The notes: generated by a model not told the origin, from the letters alone. A DNA stretch of 64,000 bases from Streptomyces ureilyticus (GCF_011045025.1 NZ_JAAKZX010000011.1:1-64000), one strand, 5' to 3'; positions 35,326 to 44,683 are shown, numbered from the stretch's first letter. A program made the numbers and translations.

Positions 35326-38300
35326 CTACTTCTCCGTCACCCCTGCTGAGTCGAAGGTTGCTACCTCGTGCATTGCTCTTGCTGCGCTTTGGACCATAGG
35401 GAGGGCCAGTAGGGCTCCTGTGCCTTCGCCCAGGCGGAGGTCCAGGTCTACCAGGGGGCGTAGGCCGAGTTTGTTGAGGGCGGCTACGTGGCCCGGTTCG
35501 GCGCTGCGGTGGCCTGCGATGCAGGCTGCCAGGACCTCGGGGGCGATGGCTCGGGCCACCAGGGCGGCGGCGCCGGCGCTGACGCCATCCAGGATCACCG
35601 GCGTACGCAGGGACGCGCCGCCCAGCAACAGGCCGACCATCGCGGCGTGTTCGAGGCCGCCGAACGCGGCGAGGACGCCGATGGGGTCGGCGGGGTCCGG
35701 CTGGTGGAGTTGGATGGCTCGGCGTACGACTTCGGTCTTGCGGGCCAGCGTCTCGTCGTTGATGCCGGTGCCGCGGCCGGTGACCTCGGAGGGGTCGGCG
35801 TCCGTGAAGACCGCGATCAGGGCGGCGGACGCGGTGGTGTTCGCGATGCCCATCTCGCCCGTGACCAGGGCCTTGTTGCCCGCGGCCACCAGATCGCGGG
35901 CCGTGTCGATGCCCACCTCGATCGCCTGCTTGACCTCTTCGCGGGTCAGCGCCGGTCCGGTCGTCATGTCGGCGGTGCCGGCCCGGACCTTGCGGGGCAG
36001 CAGGCCCGGGGTCGCGGGCAGGTCGGAGGCGACGCCCACGTCGACGACGCAGACCTCGGTGCCGACCTGGCCGGCGAAGGCGTTGACCACCGCTCCCCCG
36101 CCGAGGATGTTGGCCACCATCTGGCCGGTGACCTCCTGGGGCCACGGAGTGACGCCCTGGGCGTGCACTCCGTGGTCGCCGGCGAAGATCGCGACGGCGG
36201 CGGGTTCCGGGATCGGGGGCGGGCACATCCGGGACAGGCCGCTCAGCTGAGCGGAGATGATCTCCAGCATGCCGAGGGCGCCCGCGGGCTTCGTCATGCG
36301 CTTCTGGCGTTCCCAGGCCTCACCGAGTGCTTTGGCGTCCAGCGGGCGGATGTTGGAGACGGTCTCGGCGAGCAGGTCGTGCGGCTCCGCGCCGGGCAGG
36401 GCGCGGCGGCCGTACGTCTCCTCGTGCACGACCCAGGACAGCGGGCGGCGCTTGGACCACCCGGCCTGCAGCAGCTCGGGCTCCTCCGGGAACTCGTCGA
36501 CGTATCCGACGCAGAGGTACGCCACGACCTCCAGGTGCTCGGGCAGGCCGAGGGTGCGGACCATCTCGCGCTCGTCGAAGAAGCTGACCCAGCCGACACC
36601 GAGGCCCTCGGCGCGGGCGGCCAGCCACAGGTTCTCGACGGCGAGTGCGGAGGAGTACGGAGCCATCTGCGGCTGTGTGTGGCGGCCCAGGGTGTGCCGT
36701 CCGCCGCGGGTGGGGTCGGCGGTGACGACGATGTTCACCGGGGTGTCGAGGATCGCCTCGATCTTCAGTTCCTTGAACTGCTTCGCACGGCCCTTCGGCA
36801 GCGACTTCGCGTACGCGTCGCGCTGGCGCTGGGCCAGTTCGTGCATGGTGCGGCGCGTCTCGGCCGAGCGGATGACGACGAAGTCCCAGGGCTGCGAGTG
36901 GCCGACGGAAGGTGCCGTGTGGGCCGCCTCCAGGACGCGGAGCAGGACGTCGTGCGGGATGGGGTCGCTGCGGAAGCCGTTGCGGATGTCGCGGCGCTCG
37001 CGCATGACGCGCAGGACGGCCTCGCGCTCGGCGTCGTCGTAGCCCGGGGCGGCGGGGGTGATGGACTCGCGTACGTCCGCTGCGTTCGCTACGAGGGCCG
37101 GGCTCTCCTCCTGCCCGCTCTGCTCGGCCTGCCCTGCCTCATCGGCCTGCTCAGCCTCATTGGCCTGGTCGGCGGCGGCCAGGAGGTCCAGGTCCTCCGC
37201 CTGCTGGGCAGCTACGGGCTGCTGCTGCTCCTTCGCCTCAGCATCCTCAGTGGCCTCAACGGTGGGTTCAGGTACGGGAGTTGCCTCGGGCTCGGCGGCA
37301 GCCGCTTCGACCTGCTCGGCGTGTTCGGCCTGTTCGGCCTCGCCGGGAGCCGGGAGCGTGACCGTGGGGTGCTCAGGGGCCGAGGGCTCGGCGGTCTCCA
37401 TGGCCGCGGGTGCGGCCTCCTCCTCCGCGGCCGGGGCTGCCTCCGCGGGGTGTTCCGCCTCCGGGAGCGACGGGACGCTCATGCCGTGCGGGGGTGTCGG
37501 GGCGAGGTGAGGCGTCGTCGGGATGGTGCCGTCGACCGGCACGAACTGGCCGACGGGCTGCTCGGGTTGGGCTTGCGCGATCCCCTGTACCGGTACGTCG
37601 GCGTCGGCGGACGTGGCGTGCCGCGGATCGGCGGGGCCCGGGGCCGGGGCGTCCGACTGGGCCGGGATGTCGGGCTGGGCCGGGGCCTCCGCCGGATCCA
37701 CGAACTCCGCGGCTTCCTCGGTGACCACGGGCTGTGCCGCCTCGTCCGCGCGGGTGACCGGGGCCTCCGGCTCGGCTTCCGTGAACTGCTGGGCGTGATC
37801 CGGTAGTTGCGGTTCGGCGGCGTGCGGGGACAGTTGGGGATCGGGCGTCTGCGGGAAGTACGAGACCGCCGGTGCGGGCTGGAAGTGCGTGGCGTCAGCG
37901 TGTTCGGGCGTGTGCGGCGCCTGCGTTGGAGCCTGAAGGTGCGCGGGGTCCTCGTGTTGAGCGGGGCCCTCGTACTGTGCGGGTTCCGTCACTTGGGCCG
38001 CCTCAGCCGAGAAGTGGGCAGCCTCCGAAGTGGGCGCCTGCGGGAACTGCCCGGCCTCCGCGCTCTGCGCAGCCGAGGCCGCGAACTCCTCTGCGGCGTC
38101 TGCGATTTCGGCTTGACCCTGGATCTCGGACGCAGCCGGTACGGACTCGGTCACCGGCACGCCGTCGGAACCCTGCACGGCCTCGGAACCGGCGGCCGCC
38201 TCGGAACCGTGCGCGGCATCGGGACCAGCGGCCCCGTCACCAACCGCCTCCTCCACCACCTGCGGAGTCGCGGACTCCCCGGCCTCCTGGCCGACCTGAG

Positions 38301-38973
38301 GAACCTCACCGACCCCCACACCCTCGGAGCCCTGCCCCGCCCCGTCGACCTCCGCACCACGGACGACCGTTTCTGCAGCGCCCACCTCAGGGCCGGCCTG
38401 GGCCTGGACTCCCCAAGGCGCCGCCCCCTGCAAGGCAAACTCGTCACGCGGAACGTCGCGGTGCTCGGGAGCCGCCACGGCGGCCCCTGATTGCCGTACG
38501 GACACGGTGCCTGCCGGAGCACCAGCCGGACCGCGGTCCGCCAGCGAACGCACCGGGCTCCCGGCACTGTCCGGTGTCGGCGGACCGAGGTGCAGCGGAC
38601 GCCGGGCCGCGGGCGGCTGCGGCGCGGGTGCGGGCGCGGACTCGCGCTCGGCGACAGGCTCAGAAACTGACTCAGCTGCAGGCTCGGGCTCAGGCAGCCG
38701 GACCCCTCCCAGGTCGACCGATCCGCTGTCCCGGCCCGACATCTCATGGGGCCCGGGCTCGTGCACCACCTCGGCTACGGGAGCCGGTGGCGGCGGAGGG
38801 ACCTCGTTGCCCCAGGCGCCCTGGGCGCCCGGCAGCAGCAACAGGTCCTCGTGGTCCTCGGCGGGGGTCTCGGAGAGGTAGGGGTACGCACCCGGCGCCT
38901 GGGCGCCTGGCTGCTCCACCATGCCTGCGCTCTCCGGCAATTCCTCGCCCGGGACCTGGCCGGTGTCGGTCAT
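35326..38973 (-). CDS. cobT: BluB-CobT fusion with long disordered N-terminus
   Basis: A 1215-residue protein. Roughly the first 650 residues are Ala/Glu/Pro/Gln-rich and probably disordered. About residues 655-870 form a BluB/nitroreductase domain (RRDIRNGFRSDPIPHDVLLRVLEAAHTAPSVGHSQPWDF), the enzyme that makes 5,6-dimethylbenzimidazole from FMN. The last 345 residues are CobT (AGDHGVHAQGV, GEMGIANTT, TGRGTGIND and the catalytic Glu in RLGEGTGALLALP), which attaches ribose phosphate to that base. The two steps of lower-ligand assembly are thus on one chain. ATG 38973 was chosen over a weaker upstream extension. Confidence 0.9.
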   Translation of the reverse strand: MTDTGQVPGEELPESAGMVEQPGAQAPGAYPYLSETPAEDHEDLLLLPGAQGAWGNEVPPPPPAPVAEVVHEPGPHEMSGRDSGSVDLGGVRLPEPEPAAESVSEPVAERESAPAPAPQPPAARRPLHLGPPTPDSAGSPVRSLADRGPAGAPAGTVSVRQSGAAVAAPEHRDVPRDEFALQGAAPWGVQAQAGPEVGAAETVVRGAEVDGAGQGSEGVGVGEVPQVGQEAGESATPQVVEEAVGDGAAGPDAAHGSEAAAGSEAVQGSDGVPVTESVPAASEIQGQAEIADAAEEFAASAAQSAEAGQFPQAPTSEAAHFSAEAAQVTEPAQYEGPAQHEDPAHLQAPTQAPHTPEHADATHFQPAPAVSYFPQTPDPQLSPHAAEPQLPDHAQQFTEAEPEAPVTRADEAAQPVVTEEAAEFVDPAEAPAQPDIPAQSDAPAPGPADPRHATSADADVPVQGIAQAQPEQPVGQFVPVDGTIPTTPHLAPTPPHGMSVPSLPEAEHPAEAAPAAEEEAAPAAMETAEPSAPEHPTVTLPAPGEAEQAEHAEQVEAAAAEPEATPVPEPTVEATEDAEAKEQQQPVAAQQAEDLDLLAAADQANEAEQADEAGQAEQSGQEESPALVANAADVRESITPAAPGYDDAEREAVLRVMRERRDIRNGFRSDPIPHDVLLRVLEAAHTAPSVGHSQPWDFVVIRSAETRRTMHELAQRQRDAYAKSLPKGRAKQFKELKIEAILDTPVNIVVTADPTRGGRHTLGRHTQPQMAPYSSALAVENLWLAARAEGLGVGWVSFFDEREMVRTLGLPEHLEVVAYLCVGYVDEFPEEPELLQAGWSKRRPLSWVVHEETYGRRALPGAEPHDLLAETVSNIRPLDAKALGEAWERQKRMTKPAGALGMLEIISAQLSGLSRMCPPPIPEPAAVAIFAGDHGVHAQGVTPWPQEVTGQMVANILGGGAVVNAFAGQVGTEVCVVDVGVASDLPATPGLLPRKVRAGTADMTTGPALTREEVKQAIEVGIDTARDLVAAGNKALVTGEMGIANTTASAALIAVFTDADPSEVTGRGTGINDETLARKTEVVRRAIQLHQPDPADPIGVLAAFGGLEHAAMVGLLLGGASLRTPVILDGVSAGAAALVARAIAPEVLAACIAGHRSAEPGHVAALNKLGLRPLVDLDLRLGEGTGALLALPMVQSAARAMHEVATFDSAGVTEK

Positions 38974-39305
38974 GCGTACCCCTCGCTCGGTTTGTGCTCT
39001 ACGACCTGCTCGTCCGGAGCGGCGCGGCGACCGCCCGCAGTGAAGAACGACCGTCTGTGCCGGGCGGCACGAACGGCCAGTCGACAAAGCCATTAACAGG
39101 CATTGTCGCTGTCGGCCGGTCACCCTGGCAGCGTGATCCACCACGGCACCACTGTGGACTGCGCCACGTTGCGCGCCCTCCAGCACCGCCGTACCACGCG
39201 GACCCCAATTCGGGCCCGTTTTCCGGACATTGACCGACGATATTTCGGACAAGCCGACGCAGTACAACGGTCGGCCAGCCTACCGCGAGCGGTACGACAA
39301 CAGGA
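38974..39305. other. 332-bp region upstream of cobT
   Basis: No gene is supported. I looked on the minus strand for a cobalamin riboswitch and did not find the B12-box sequence or its surrounding conserved elements. The region has a moderately AT-rich patch near 39220-39260 (GGACATTGACCGACGATATTTCGG on the plus strand when read across) that may hold the promoter. Confidence 0.45.
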
Positions 39306-40517
39306 TCACGGGTTGCGAACGGGCAGTCTGCCGGTGAGTAGGAAAGCAACGCTGCGTTCCTTCTCCGTCCAGGCCCGCGTGTCCAGTTCGACGGACTGCA
39401 GCAGCGCGCACTCGACCTGATAGCCATGCTCCGTCAGGTCCCTGCCGATGAGTTCGGCCGCGTCGCGTGTCGCGGCGTGCGTGACGATCCGCTGGGGGCG
39501 CCGGTCGGCGACGGCGGACACCACCGCGGCACCTCCGCCCCCGACGCGTACGACATCGGGTTCGGGCAGGTTCTCCAGGATGTGCGGCGCGGTGCCGTGC
39601 ACGATCTGGAGCGGTACGCCGAAGCGGCGGGCGGCGTCCATGGTGCGGGCGCAGGCGTCCCGGTCGCGGTCCACGGCGATGACCCCGGCGCCGCAGCGCG
39701 CGGCCTCGGTGGCGAAGGCGCCGCTGCCGGAGCCGATGTCCCATACGAGGTCGCCCACGCGCGGCCCCAGATGGGCGAGTTGAGCGGCGCGCAGCGGCTC
39801 GTTCTCGCCCTCGCCGACCGCGCCGCCGTACTTCTCGGCGGGCAGGGCCCAGCCGCGCGGGCCCGCGCCCGGGTCACGTCCGGCGATCCAGCCGCCGTGC
39901 CCGGCCGGGGCGACGGGTCCGCCCATGACGATGACCACGTTCGGGTCGCGCCAGGTGTGGTCGGCGGCCTTGTCGGAAGTGAGGATCGTGACCTGTTCGC
40001 GGTCGGTGCCGAGTTCCTCGCAGATGACGAAGGTGCGGTGAACTCCCTCGAGGAGCAGGCCGAGTTCGGCCGGTCCGGCGCCGGGCGAGGTGAGGACGGC
40101 GACCTTGGTGTGGGCGCGGCACACGTTCACCGCGCGGCGCAGGGTGCGGCGGTGGGCGACGACCACCTGGGCGTCGTCCCAGGGCATTCCGGCTCGGGCG
40201 AAGGCGGCGGCGACCGAGGAGACGGCGGGCACCACTTCGACCTCGAGGCCGAACTCGGGGGCGCGCAGGGTGCGTACGACTCCGAAGAAGCCCGGGTCGC
40301 CGTCGGCGAGGACCACGGCGGTGCCGCGGTGTCCGGCGATACGGCGGGCGGCGAGGGCGACGCTGCCGAGCCTGATGCGTTCGGCGGCCGGCGGTACTTC
40401 GGGCAGCGCCAGATGGTGGGCCGCGCCGGCCACCAGAGTGGCGGCACCGAGTGCGGAGCGCGCCGCGTCGGTCAGTGGCGAGCCGTCCCAGCCGATCACC
40501 GTGACCCGGTCGGCCAT
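39306..40517 (-). CDS. cobL: Precorrin-6Y C5,15-methyltransferase (decarboxylating), CbiET/CobL type
   Basis: A 403-residue bifunctional corrin methyltransferase. The N-terminal CbiE half has the tetrapyrrole-methylase start MADRVTVIGWDGSPL and LADGDPGFFGVVRTL. The C-terminal CbiT half has the AdoMet-binding motif VWDIGSGSGAFATEAA and VGGGGAAVV. It methylates C5 and C15 and decarboxylates the C12 acetate. It lies upstream of cobT on the same strand, about 330 bp apart, so the two may have separate promoters. Confidence 0.9.
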   Translation of the reverse strand: MADRVTVIGWDGSPLTDAARSALGAATLVAGAAHHLALPEVPPAAERIRLGSVALAARRIAGHRGTAVVLADGDPGFFGVVRTLRAPEFGLEVEVVPAVSSVAAAFARAGMPWDDAQVVVAHRRTLRRAVNVCRAHTKVAVLTSPGAGPAELGLLLEGVHRTFVICEELGTDREQVTILTSDKAADHTWRDPNVVIVMGGPVAPAGHGGWIAGRDPGAGPRGWALPAEKYGGAVGEGENEPLRAAQLAHLGPRVGDLVWDIGSGSGAFATEAARCGAGVIAVDRDRDACARTMDAARRFGVPLQIVHGTAPHILENLPEPDVVRVGGGGAAVVSAVADRRPQRIVTHAATRDAAELIGRDLTEHGYQVECALLQSVELDTRAWTEKERSVAFLLTGRLPVRNP

Positions 40518-40638
40518 CGTCGTCAGTCTCCTGAAGTCTTCGCAGGTCGTCGAAAGTGGGGGAGTGTGCGGAGCCCCGTGAGCGTACCTGGTGACTTGTG
40601 GTGATGTGGGCGGGGGTCGCGGCGATCGCCCCCTTGGT

Positions 40639-41274
40639 TCAGTTCCAGTCGGAGTACGTGAAACCGCCGGAGTCGTCGGACTGCTCGCCGACCCCGTCGA
40701 GGTCTTCGGGGAGGAGGCTCCACACGATGTAGTCCGTACGCAGGTCGGCCCAGCCGCCGTCCTCCGTGCGGGTCCTGGCTATACAGGCGCCGCGCAGGAC
40801 GCCCTCGCTGATACAGCCGATCTTCTGGGCGACCTGCTGGGAGGCGGTGTTGTCGGCCGCCGTACGCAGCTCCAGGCGCTCGAACTTCTGGTCGCGCAGC
40901 AGCCACTGGGCGGTGGCGAGCGCGGCTTCGGAGGCGTAGCCCTCGCCGCGGGCCCAGGGCGCGATGATGTACGACATCTCCGTGGCGCGTACGTGCCAGT
41001 TGGCCTTGCTCAGCTGGATGACGCCGACCAGGCGCTGGGTGAGGAACTCGGTGACGGCGAGGTCGAGACCCCGGCCCTCGGTGCGCTCGGTGGGCGCGGA
41101 CTCGCTGACCCAGGTGCGGGCGGCGTCCTCGGTGAAGGGCTGTGCCACCGATGTCCAGGCTCCGACCAGCTCGTCGTTCATCATCTCGGTGAGGGCGGGA
41201 ACATCGTCGTCCTCAAGAGGGCGCAGCACCAACCGATCCGTGCTGAGGGAGACGTCGGGGAAGGTGTTCGTCAT
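40639..41274 (-). CDS. RimJ/RimL-like GNAT acetyltransferase
   Basis: A 211-residue GNAT protein. The start LSTDRLVLRPLEDDDVPALTEMMND is the RimJ/RimL pattern, the acetyl-CoA loop is PWARGEGYASEAALATAQWLL, and the C-terminal part RLELRTAADNTASQQVAQKIGCISEGVLRG is characteristic. It may acetylate an N-terminal amine or a small molecule; the substrate is unknown. Its upstream region contains the inverted 15-bp repeat at 41404-41518. Confidence 0.85.
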   Translation of the reverse strand: MTNTFPDVSLSTDRLVLRPLEDDDVPALTEMMNDELVGAWTSVAQPFTEDAARTWVSESAPTERTEGRGLDLAVTEFLTQRLVGVIQLSKANWHVRATEMSYIIAPWARGEGYASEAALATAQWLLRDQKFERLELRTAADNTASQQVAQKIGCISEGVLRGACIARTRTEDGGWADLRTDYIVWSLLPEDLDGVGEQSDDSGGFTYSDWN

Positions 41275-41403
41275 GCGCCACTCCGTAACCTTCAGGGACC
41301 ATCGGGCCTGCTGAACTGCCCAGCATGCAGCATCGGAGCACCCAACCGCACCACGGGGCGGTCAGGAGCACGGGCCGGGGCGCGGGAGCCACGTCTTTTG
41401 GCC

Positions 41404-41518
41404 AAGGGGTCCTTGCACCATGAGCGTCCGATCAGGGCGCGTGGTCTGGTGCCGTGCAACGCGGCGAGGTGCGGTGCCAGGCCGCGCGCCCCGGACGGGC
41501 ATAGTGCAAGGGCCCCTT
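41404..41518. repeat. Inverted 15-bp sites 85 bp apart
   Basis: 41404-41418 and 41504-41518 are complementary at 14 of 15 positions (GTGCAAGG-R-CCCCTT). They flank the space between the GNAT gene and the membrane-protein gene at 41532, a position suited to paired regulator sites. Confidence 0.55.
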
Positions 41519-41531
41519 ATAGGGTCTGAGC

Positions 41532-41891
41532 ATGCTTGATGCCCTGACGTGGGCGACCGCCGTCGCCGCGCTCGTGCTCGCCGCGTGGTGCGGCTGGGCC
41601 GCCTATCGCGACCAGCCGACGAAGGACTGGCACTTCATCGGTATGGCGGTGGTGTCACTGCTCGCCCTGGTGCAGTTGGTGGTCGGGATCGTCCAGTTGG
41701 CGCGCGGTGAGAAGCCGGAGCAGGGCACGACGATCTTCGTGTCGTATCTGATCGGGGCCTTCGCCTGTATCCCGGCGGCGGGCTTCATGTCACTTGCGGA
41801 GCGCACCCGTTGGGGTTCGGTGACGGTCGCGGCCGGCGGTGTGGTGCTCGCCGTGCTGCAGGTGCGGCTCTATGACATCTGGGGAGGTTGA
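41532..41891 (+). CDS. Four-helix membrane protein
   Basis: A 119-residue protein with four hydrophobic segments (ALTWATAVAALVLAAWCGWAAY, HFIGMAVVSLLALVQLVVGIVQLA, IFVSYLIGAFACIPAAGFMSLAE, VTVAAGGVVLAVLQVRLYDIW). No motif known to me. It is followed 1 bp later by another membrane-protein gene, so the two form an operon. Confidence 0.8.
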   Translation: MLDALTWATAVAALVLAAWCGWAAYRDQPTKDWHFIGMAVVSLLALVQLVVGIVQLARGEKPEQGTTIFVSYLIGAFACIPAAGFMSLAERTRWGSVTVAAGGVVLAVLQVRLYDIWGG

Positions 41892-41892
41892 G

Positions 41893-42330
41893 GTGCCTGT
41901 GGCCGAGGAGAAGCCGGCGCGGACGCGGCTCATCGGCGGTCCGGGCATGCTGCTGGTCTGGTTGTACGGAGTGATGGTCGTCGGCGCCGTCTCGCGCTCC
42001 GTCGTGCAGATCGCGACGGAGTTCGACAAGGCGCCGCTCGCCTACTCGCTGTCCGCGGTCGCGGGCCTCGTGTACGGCTTCATCACGTACTCCCTGGTCC
42101 GCGGCGGCGAAACGGCCCGCAAGGCGGCGCTGGTGTGCTGCGCCGCCGAGCTCGTGGGCGTACTGACCGTGGGCACCTGGACCCTCGTGGACCCGTCCGC
42201 CTTCCCGGACGCCACGGTGTGGTCGGACTACGGCATGGGGTACTTGTTCATCCCGGTGCTGCTCCCGGTGACGGCGATGTTCTGGCTGCGCAAGGCGCGT
42301 ACCGAGGTGCCTGCCGGGGAGCAGGGCTAG
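41893..42330 (+). CDS. Membrane protein paired with the preceding gene
   Basis: A 145-residue protein from GTG 41893, which has GGGGAGG five bases upstream; a second GTG lies two codons later. Four hydrophobic segments begin at GPGMLLVWLYGVMVVGAVSRSVVQIA. It probably works with the 119-residue membrane protein encoded immediately upstream. The 3' end overlaps the convergent GNAT gene by 4 bp. Confidence 0.78.
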   Translation: MPVAEEKPARTRLIGGPGMLLVWLYGVMVVGAVSRSVVQIATEFDKAPLAYSLSAVAGLVYGFITYSLVRGGETARKAALVCCAAELVGVLTVGTWTLVDPSAFPDATVWSDYGMGYLFIPVLLPVTAMFWLRKARTEVPAGEQG

Positions 42331-42830
42331 GCGCTGGCGACGAACGCGCCTGCCGCCACCGGCTTGGCCAGCGTCACCAGCGTGAGCCGCTCGTGGACGC
42401 GGCGCCTGGCCACGGCCTCGTAGCCGTGCCGCCGGTACAGCTGGAGGTTGTGCTCGCTGCGGTGCCCGGTGAACAGCTGGAAGTTCTTGACCGCGCCACC
42501 CTCGGAGAGCTTCGCCTCGATGGCGTCGAGCAGCCGTCCGCCCAGGCCGTGCCGCTGCATACGCGGGTGAACGATCAGCTTGTCGATGCGCGCCGTCCCG
42601 TCCGCGTCGACGGAGCCGCGCACCGAGGCCACCACCTCGTCGCCGAGCCGGGCCACCAGGACCGTGCCGCTCGCCAGCTCCGCCTTGAGGGAGGCGAGGG
42701 TCTGGGTGAGGGGCTCGATGCTGTAGTCGCCGTACAGCTCGGCCTCACTCTGGTAGCAGAGGAACTGCAGTTTGAGGATCTGTTCGGCGTCCTGCTCGGT
42801 CGCCCCCGAGATGGTCACGCTCATGCCCAT
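42327..42830 (-). CDS. GNAT acetyltransferase
   Basis: A 167-residue GNAT protein. The acetyl-CoA loop is HPRMQRHGLGGRLLDAIEAKLSEGG, with the preceding strand RIDKLIVHP and a C-terminal LYRRHGYEAVARRRVHERLTLVTLAK. ATG 42830 (MGMSV) was chosen because GGGAGG lies about 9 bp upstream; ATG 42824 is two codons later. Substrate unknown. It is downstream of the sigma-factor gene on the same strand. Confidence 0.85.
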   Translation of the reverse strand: MGMSVTISGATEQDAEQILKLQFLCYQSEAELYGDYSIEPLTQTLASLKAELASGTVLVARLGDEVVASVRGSVDADGTARIDKLIVHPRMQRHGLGGRLLDAIEAKLSEGGAVKNFQLFTGHRSEHNLQLYRRHGYEAVARRRVHERLTLVTLAKPVAAGAFVASA

Positions 42831-42888
42831 GTGTGCATGCCTCCCGCTCACCTGTTCCGCCGGTTGTCCCTCACTCCTATCCCCGCGC

Positions 42889-43437
42889 TCACCAGGGCGC
42901 AACCTCCCCCGTGAGCATTCGACGCAGACATCCCAGGCATCTGGAACGTTCCGGGCCAAGACTGCCCTGTGAGATACCCAACTCCCCCGCGATCTCCCGG
43001 TATGTCAGGTCTTGCGGGGACAACAGCGCGGCCATCAGACGCGGACAGCGACCGGGGAGCCGGCGTACGGCGGAGTGCAGGGCGCGACGCCGGGCCGCGG
43101 TGAGTGCGAGTTGCTCCGGGCCGGATCCGCTGTCGTCGGCGGGCTCGGTGACGTACGGCAGCTCGATGCTCGCGGTGCGCCGGGTGCGGCGGGCCTCGGT
43201 ACGGACGGCGACGCGCAGCCAGTCGGCGGGGTCGGCGGGCGGGCCGTCCGCGTCGAGGCGCTCCAAGAACCGCAGCCAGACGGCCTGTTCCAGGTCGCCG
43301 GGCTCGGCCCCGGAGGCATGGGCCTCCGCGGACACCTCGGCGGCGAGCAGCGGGCTCAGCTCGGCGACCATGCCCATGGCGGACCTGGCGGACCTATACG
43401 TGGCCGCCATATCCGGGGCAGACATGTCATGCGTCAT
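42889..43437 (-). CDS. Sigma-70 family (ECF-like) RNA polymerase sigma factor
   Basis: A 182-residue regulator. A region-2-like segment (DLEQAVWLRFLERLDADGPPADPADWLRVAVRTEARRTRR) is followed by an acidic linker and region 4 with a helix-turn-helix (LTYREIAGELGISQGSLGPERSRCLGCLRRML). Region 2 is weaker than in typical ECF factors. No anti-sigma gene is adjacent. ATG 43437 is used; ATG 43425 is an alternative. It lies next to glpQ1 on the same strand, with an 88-bp gap. Confidence 0.82.
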   Translation of the reverse strand: MTHDMSAPDMAATYRSARSAMGMVAELSPLLAAEVSAEAHASGAEPGDLEQAVWLRFLERLDADGPPADPADWLRVAVRTEARRTRRTASIELPYVTEPADDSGSGPEQLALTAARRRALHSAVRRLPGRCPRLMAALLSPQDLTYREIAGELGISQGSLGPERSRCLGCLRRMLTGEVAPW

Positions 43438-43525
43438 ATGCGGAACGACGAGGTCGCCCCGGGAGAGGTTGCCCGGAGCGACCGTTTATCACCCCAACTG
43501 GTGCATCGACGCTCGGCAGTTGACC

Positions 43526-44683
43526 TCAGCCGTTGACGAAGTCCTCGCGGGCGAGGAGTCCGGTGTCCGGGTTGTCGGTGAAGACGCCGTCGATGCCGGT
43601 CTCGAAGTAGACCTGGAAGGCGCCGAAGACGTCGCCGTAGGCGTTCGGGTCGGTGCCCTTCCTGAAGTCGGCGGGCAGGAAGGTGTTCTCGTTGCGCATC
43701 GTGTACGGGTGCAGGATCAGGCCCGCGGCATGCGCGTCCTTGACGAGGGTGGTCGGCTTGGTGAGCTTGCCGCTCGCGTCCTTCGGGATGATCAGGTCGA
43801 GGGTCGGGCCGAGGCCCTGCGCGTACGAGGCGATCCACTTCAGGCCCTCGGGCTTGACGAGGTCGGCGACGGTGCGCGGGTCGCCGGCCTGCACAAAGTC
43901 CCAGGGGCGGCTGTTCGCGGAGGACAGCAGCACGACGAGCGGGTTGCCGACCAGCTTGTTCAGCCGCTGGATGCTGCTGGGCTCGAAGGACTGGAGGAAC
44001 ACGGGCGAGTTCTTCTTGTGCTTGCCGTACTTGCGCAGCAGCTTGGCGAGCCTCTCCTCCAGACCGAGGCCAAGGCCACGGAAGTAGGTGGGGTGCTTGG
44101 TCTCGACATGCAGCCACACCTCCTTGCCGCGCTTACGGCTCTCCCGCTCGGCCCAGCGCAGGACCTCCTCGAAGGTGGGGACGTCCCAGCGGCCGTCGTA
44201 CAGCGTGTTGTGCGGGCGGTTGCCCGGGATGCGCTCCTTGGCGCGCAGCGTCTTGAGCTCGGCGAGTGTGAAGTCCTCGGTGAACCAGCCCGTGAAGGAC
44301 GCGCCGTCGACGCTCTTCGTCGTCTTGCGGCCGGCGAACTCGGGGCGGTCCGCGACATCGGTGGTGCCGGTGATGTCGTTCTCGTGGCGGCACACGAGGT
44401 GGCCGTCCTTGGTCGGGACGAGGTCCTGCTCGATGACGTGCGCGCCCATGTCGAGGGCCAGTTGGTACGCGCCCAGGGTGTGCTCCGGCCGGTAGCCGCT
44501 GGCGCCGCGATGCCCGATGATCGTCGGCACCGGCAGGCTCTTGTACCCGCCGCCGTGCCGTTCGGCGGCTGCGGCCGTGCCGGGCAGCCCGAGAGCCGCT
44601 CCGCCCGCGCCCAGCACCGCGGCCCCGAGCAGCACCCGCCGTCTCGTGCCCCGCCCCTGCTCGTCCGACCCCTGCGTCCCCAT
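43526..44683 (-). CDS. glpQ1: Secreted glycerophosphodiester phosphodiesterase
   Basis: A 385-residue extracellular enzyme that hydrolyses glycerophosphodiesters to glycerol-3-phosphate. The N-terminus GTRRRVLLGAAVLGAGGAALGLPGTAAAA is a Tat signal. The catalytic domain opens with IIGHRGASGYRPEHTLGAY (His-Arg and Glu), then IEQDLVPTKDGHLVCRHE with the metal-binding Glu/Asp and second His. ATG 44683 has AGGAG 5 bp upstream. S. coelicolor glpQ1 (SCO1565, from memory) has the same neighbours and is PhoP-controlled; a matching box is seen upstream. Confidence 0.9.
   Translation of the reverse strand: MGTQGSDEQGRGTRRRVLLGAAVLGAGGAALGLPGTAAAAERHGGGYKSLPVPTIIGHRGASGYRPEHTLGAYQLALDMGAHVIEQDLVPTKDGHLVCRHENDITGTTDVADRPEFAGRKTTKSVDGASFTGWFTEDFTLAELKTLRAKERIPGNRPHNTLYDGRWDVPTFEEVLRWAERESRKRGKEVWLHVETKHPTYFRGLGLGLEERLAKLLRKYGKHKKNSPVFLQSFEPSSIQRLNKLVGNPLVVLLSSANSRPWDFVQAGDPRTVADLVKPEGLKWIASYAQGLGPTLDLIIPKDASGKLTKPTTLVKDAHAAGLILHPYTMRNENTFLPADFRKGTDPNAYGDVFGAFQVYFETGIDGVFTDNPDTGLLAREDFVNG

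Noticed and set aside
37807-39233. Long plus-strand open frames opposite cobT
   Set aside because: They mirror the GC-rich disordered coding region of the minus strand and encode low-complexity Arg/Pro or Gly/Leu sequence.
38974-39305. Cobalamin riboswitch before cobT
   Set aside because: No B12-box-like sequence or other conserved riboswitch element could be found on the coding strand.
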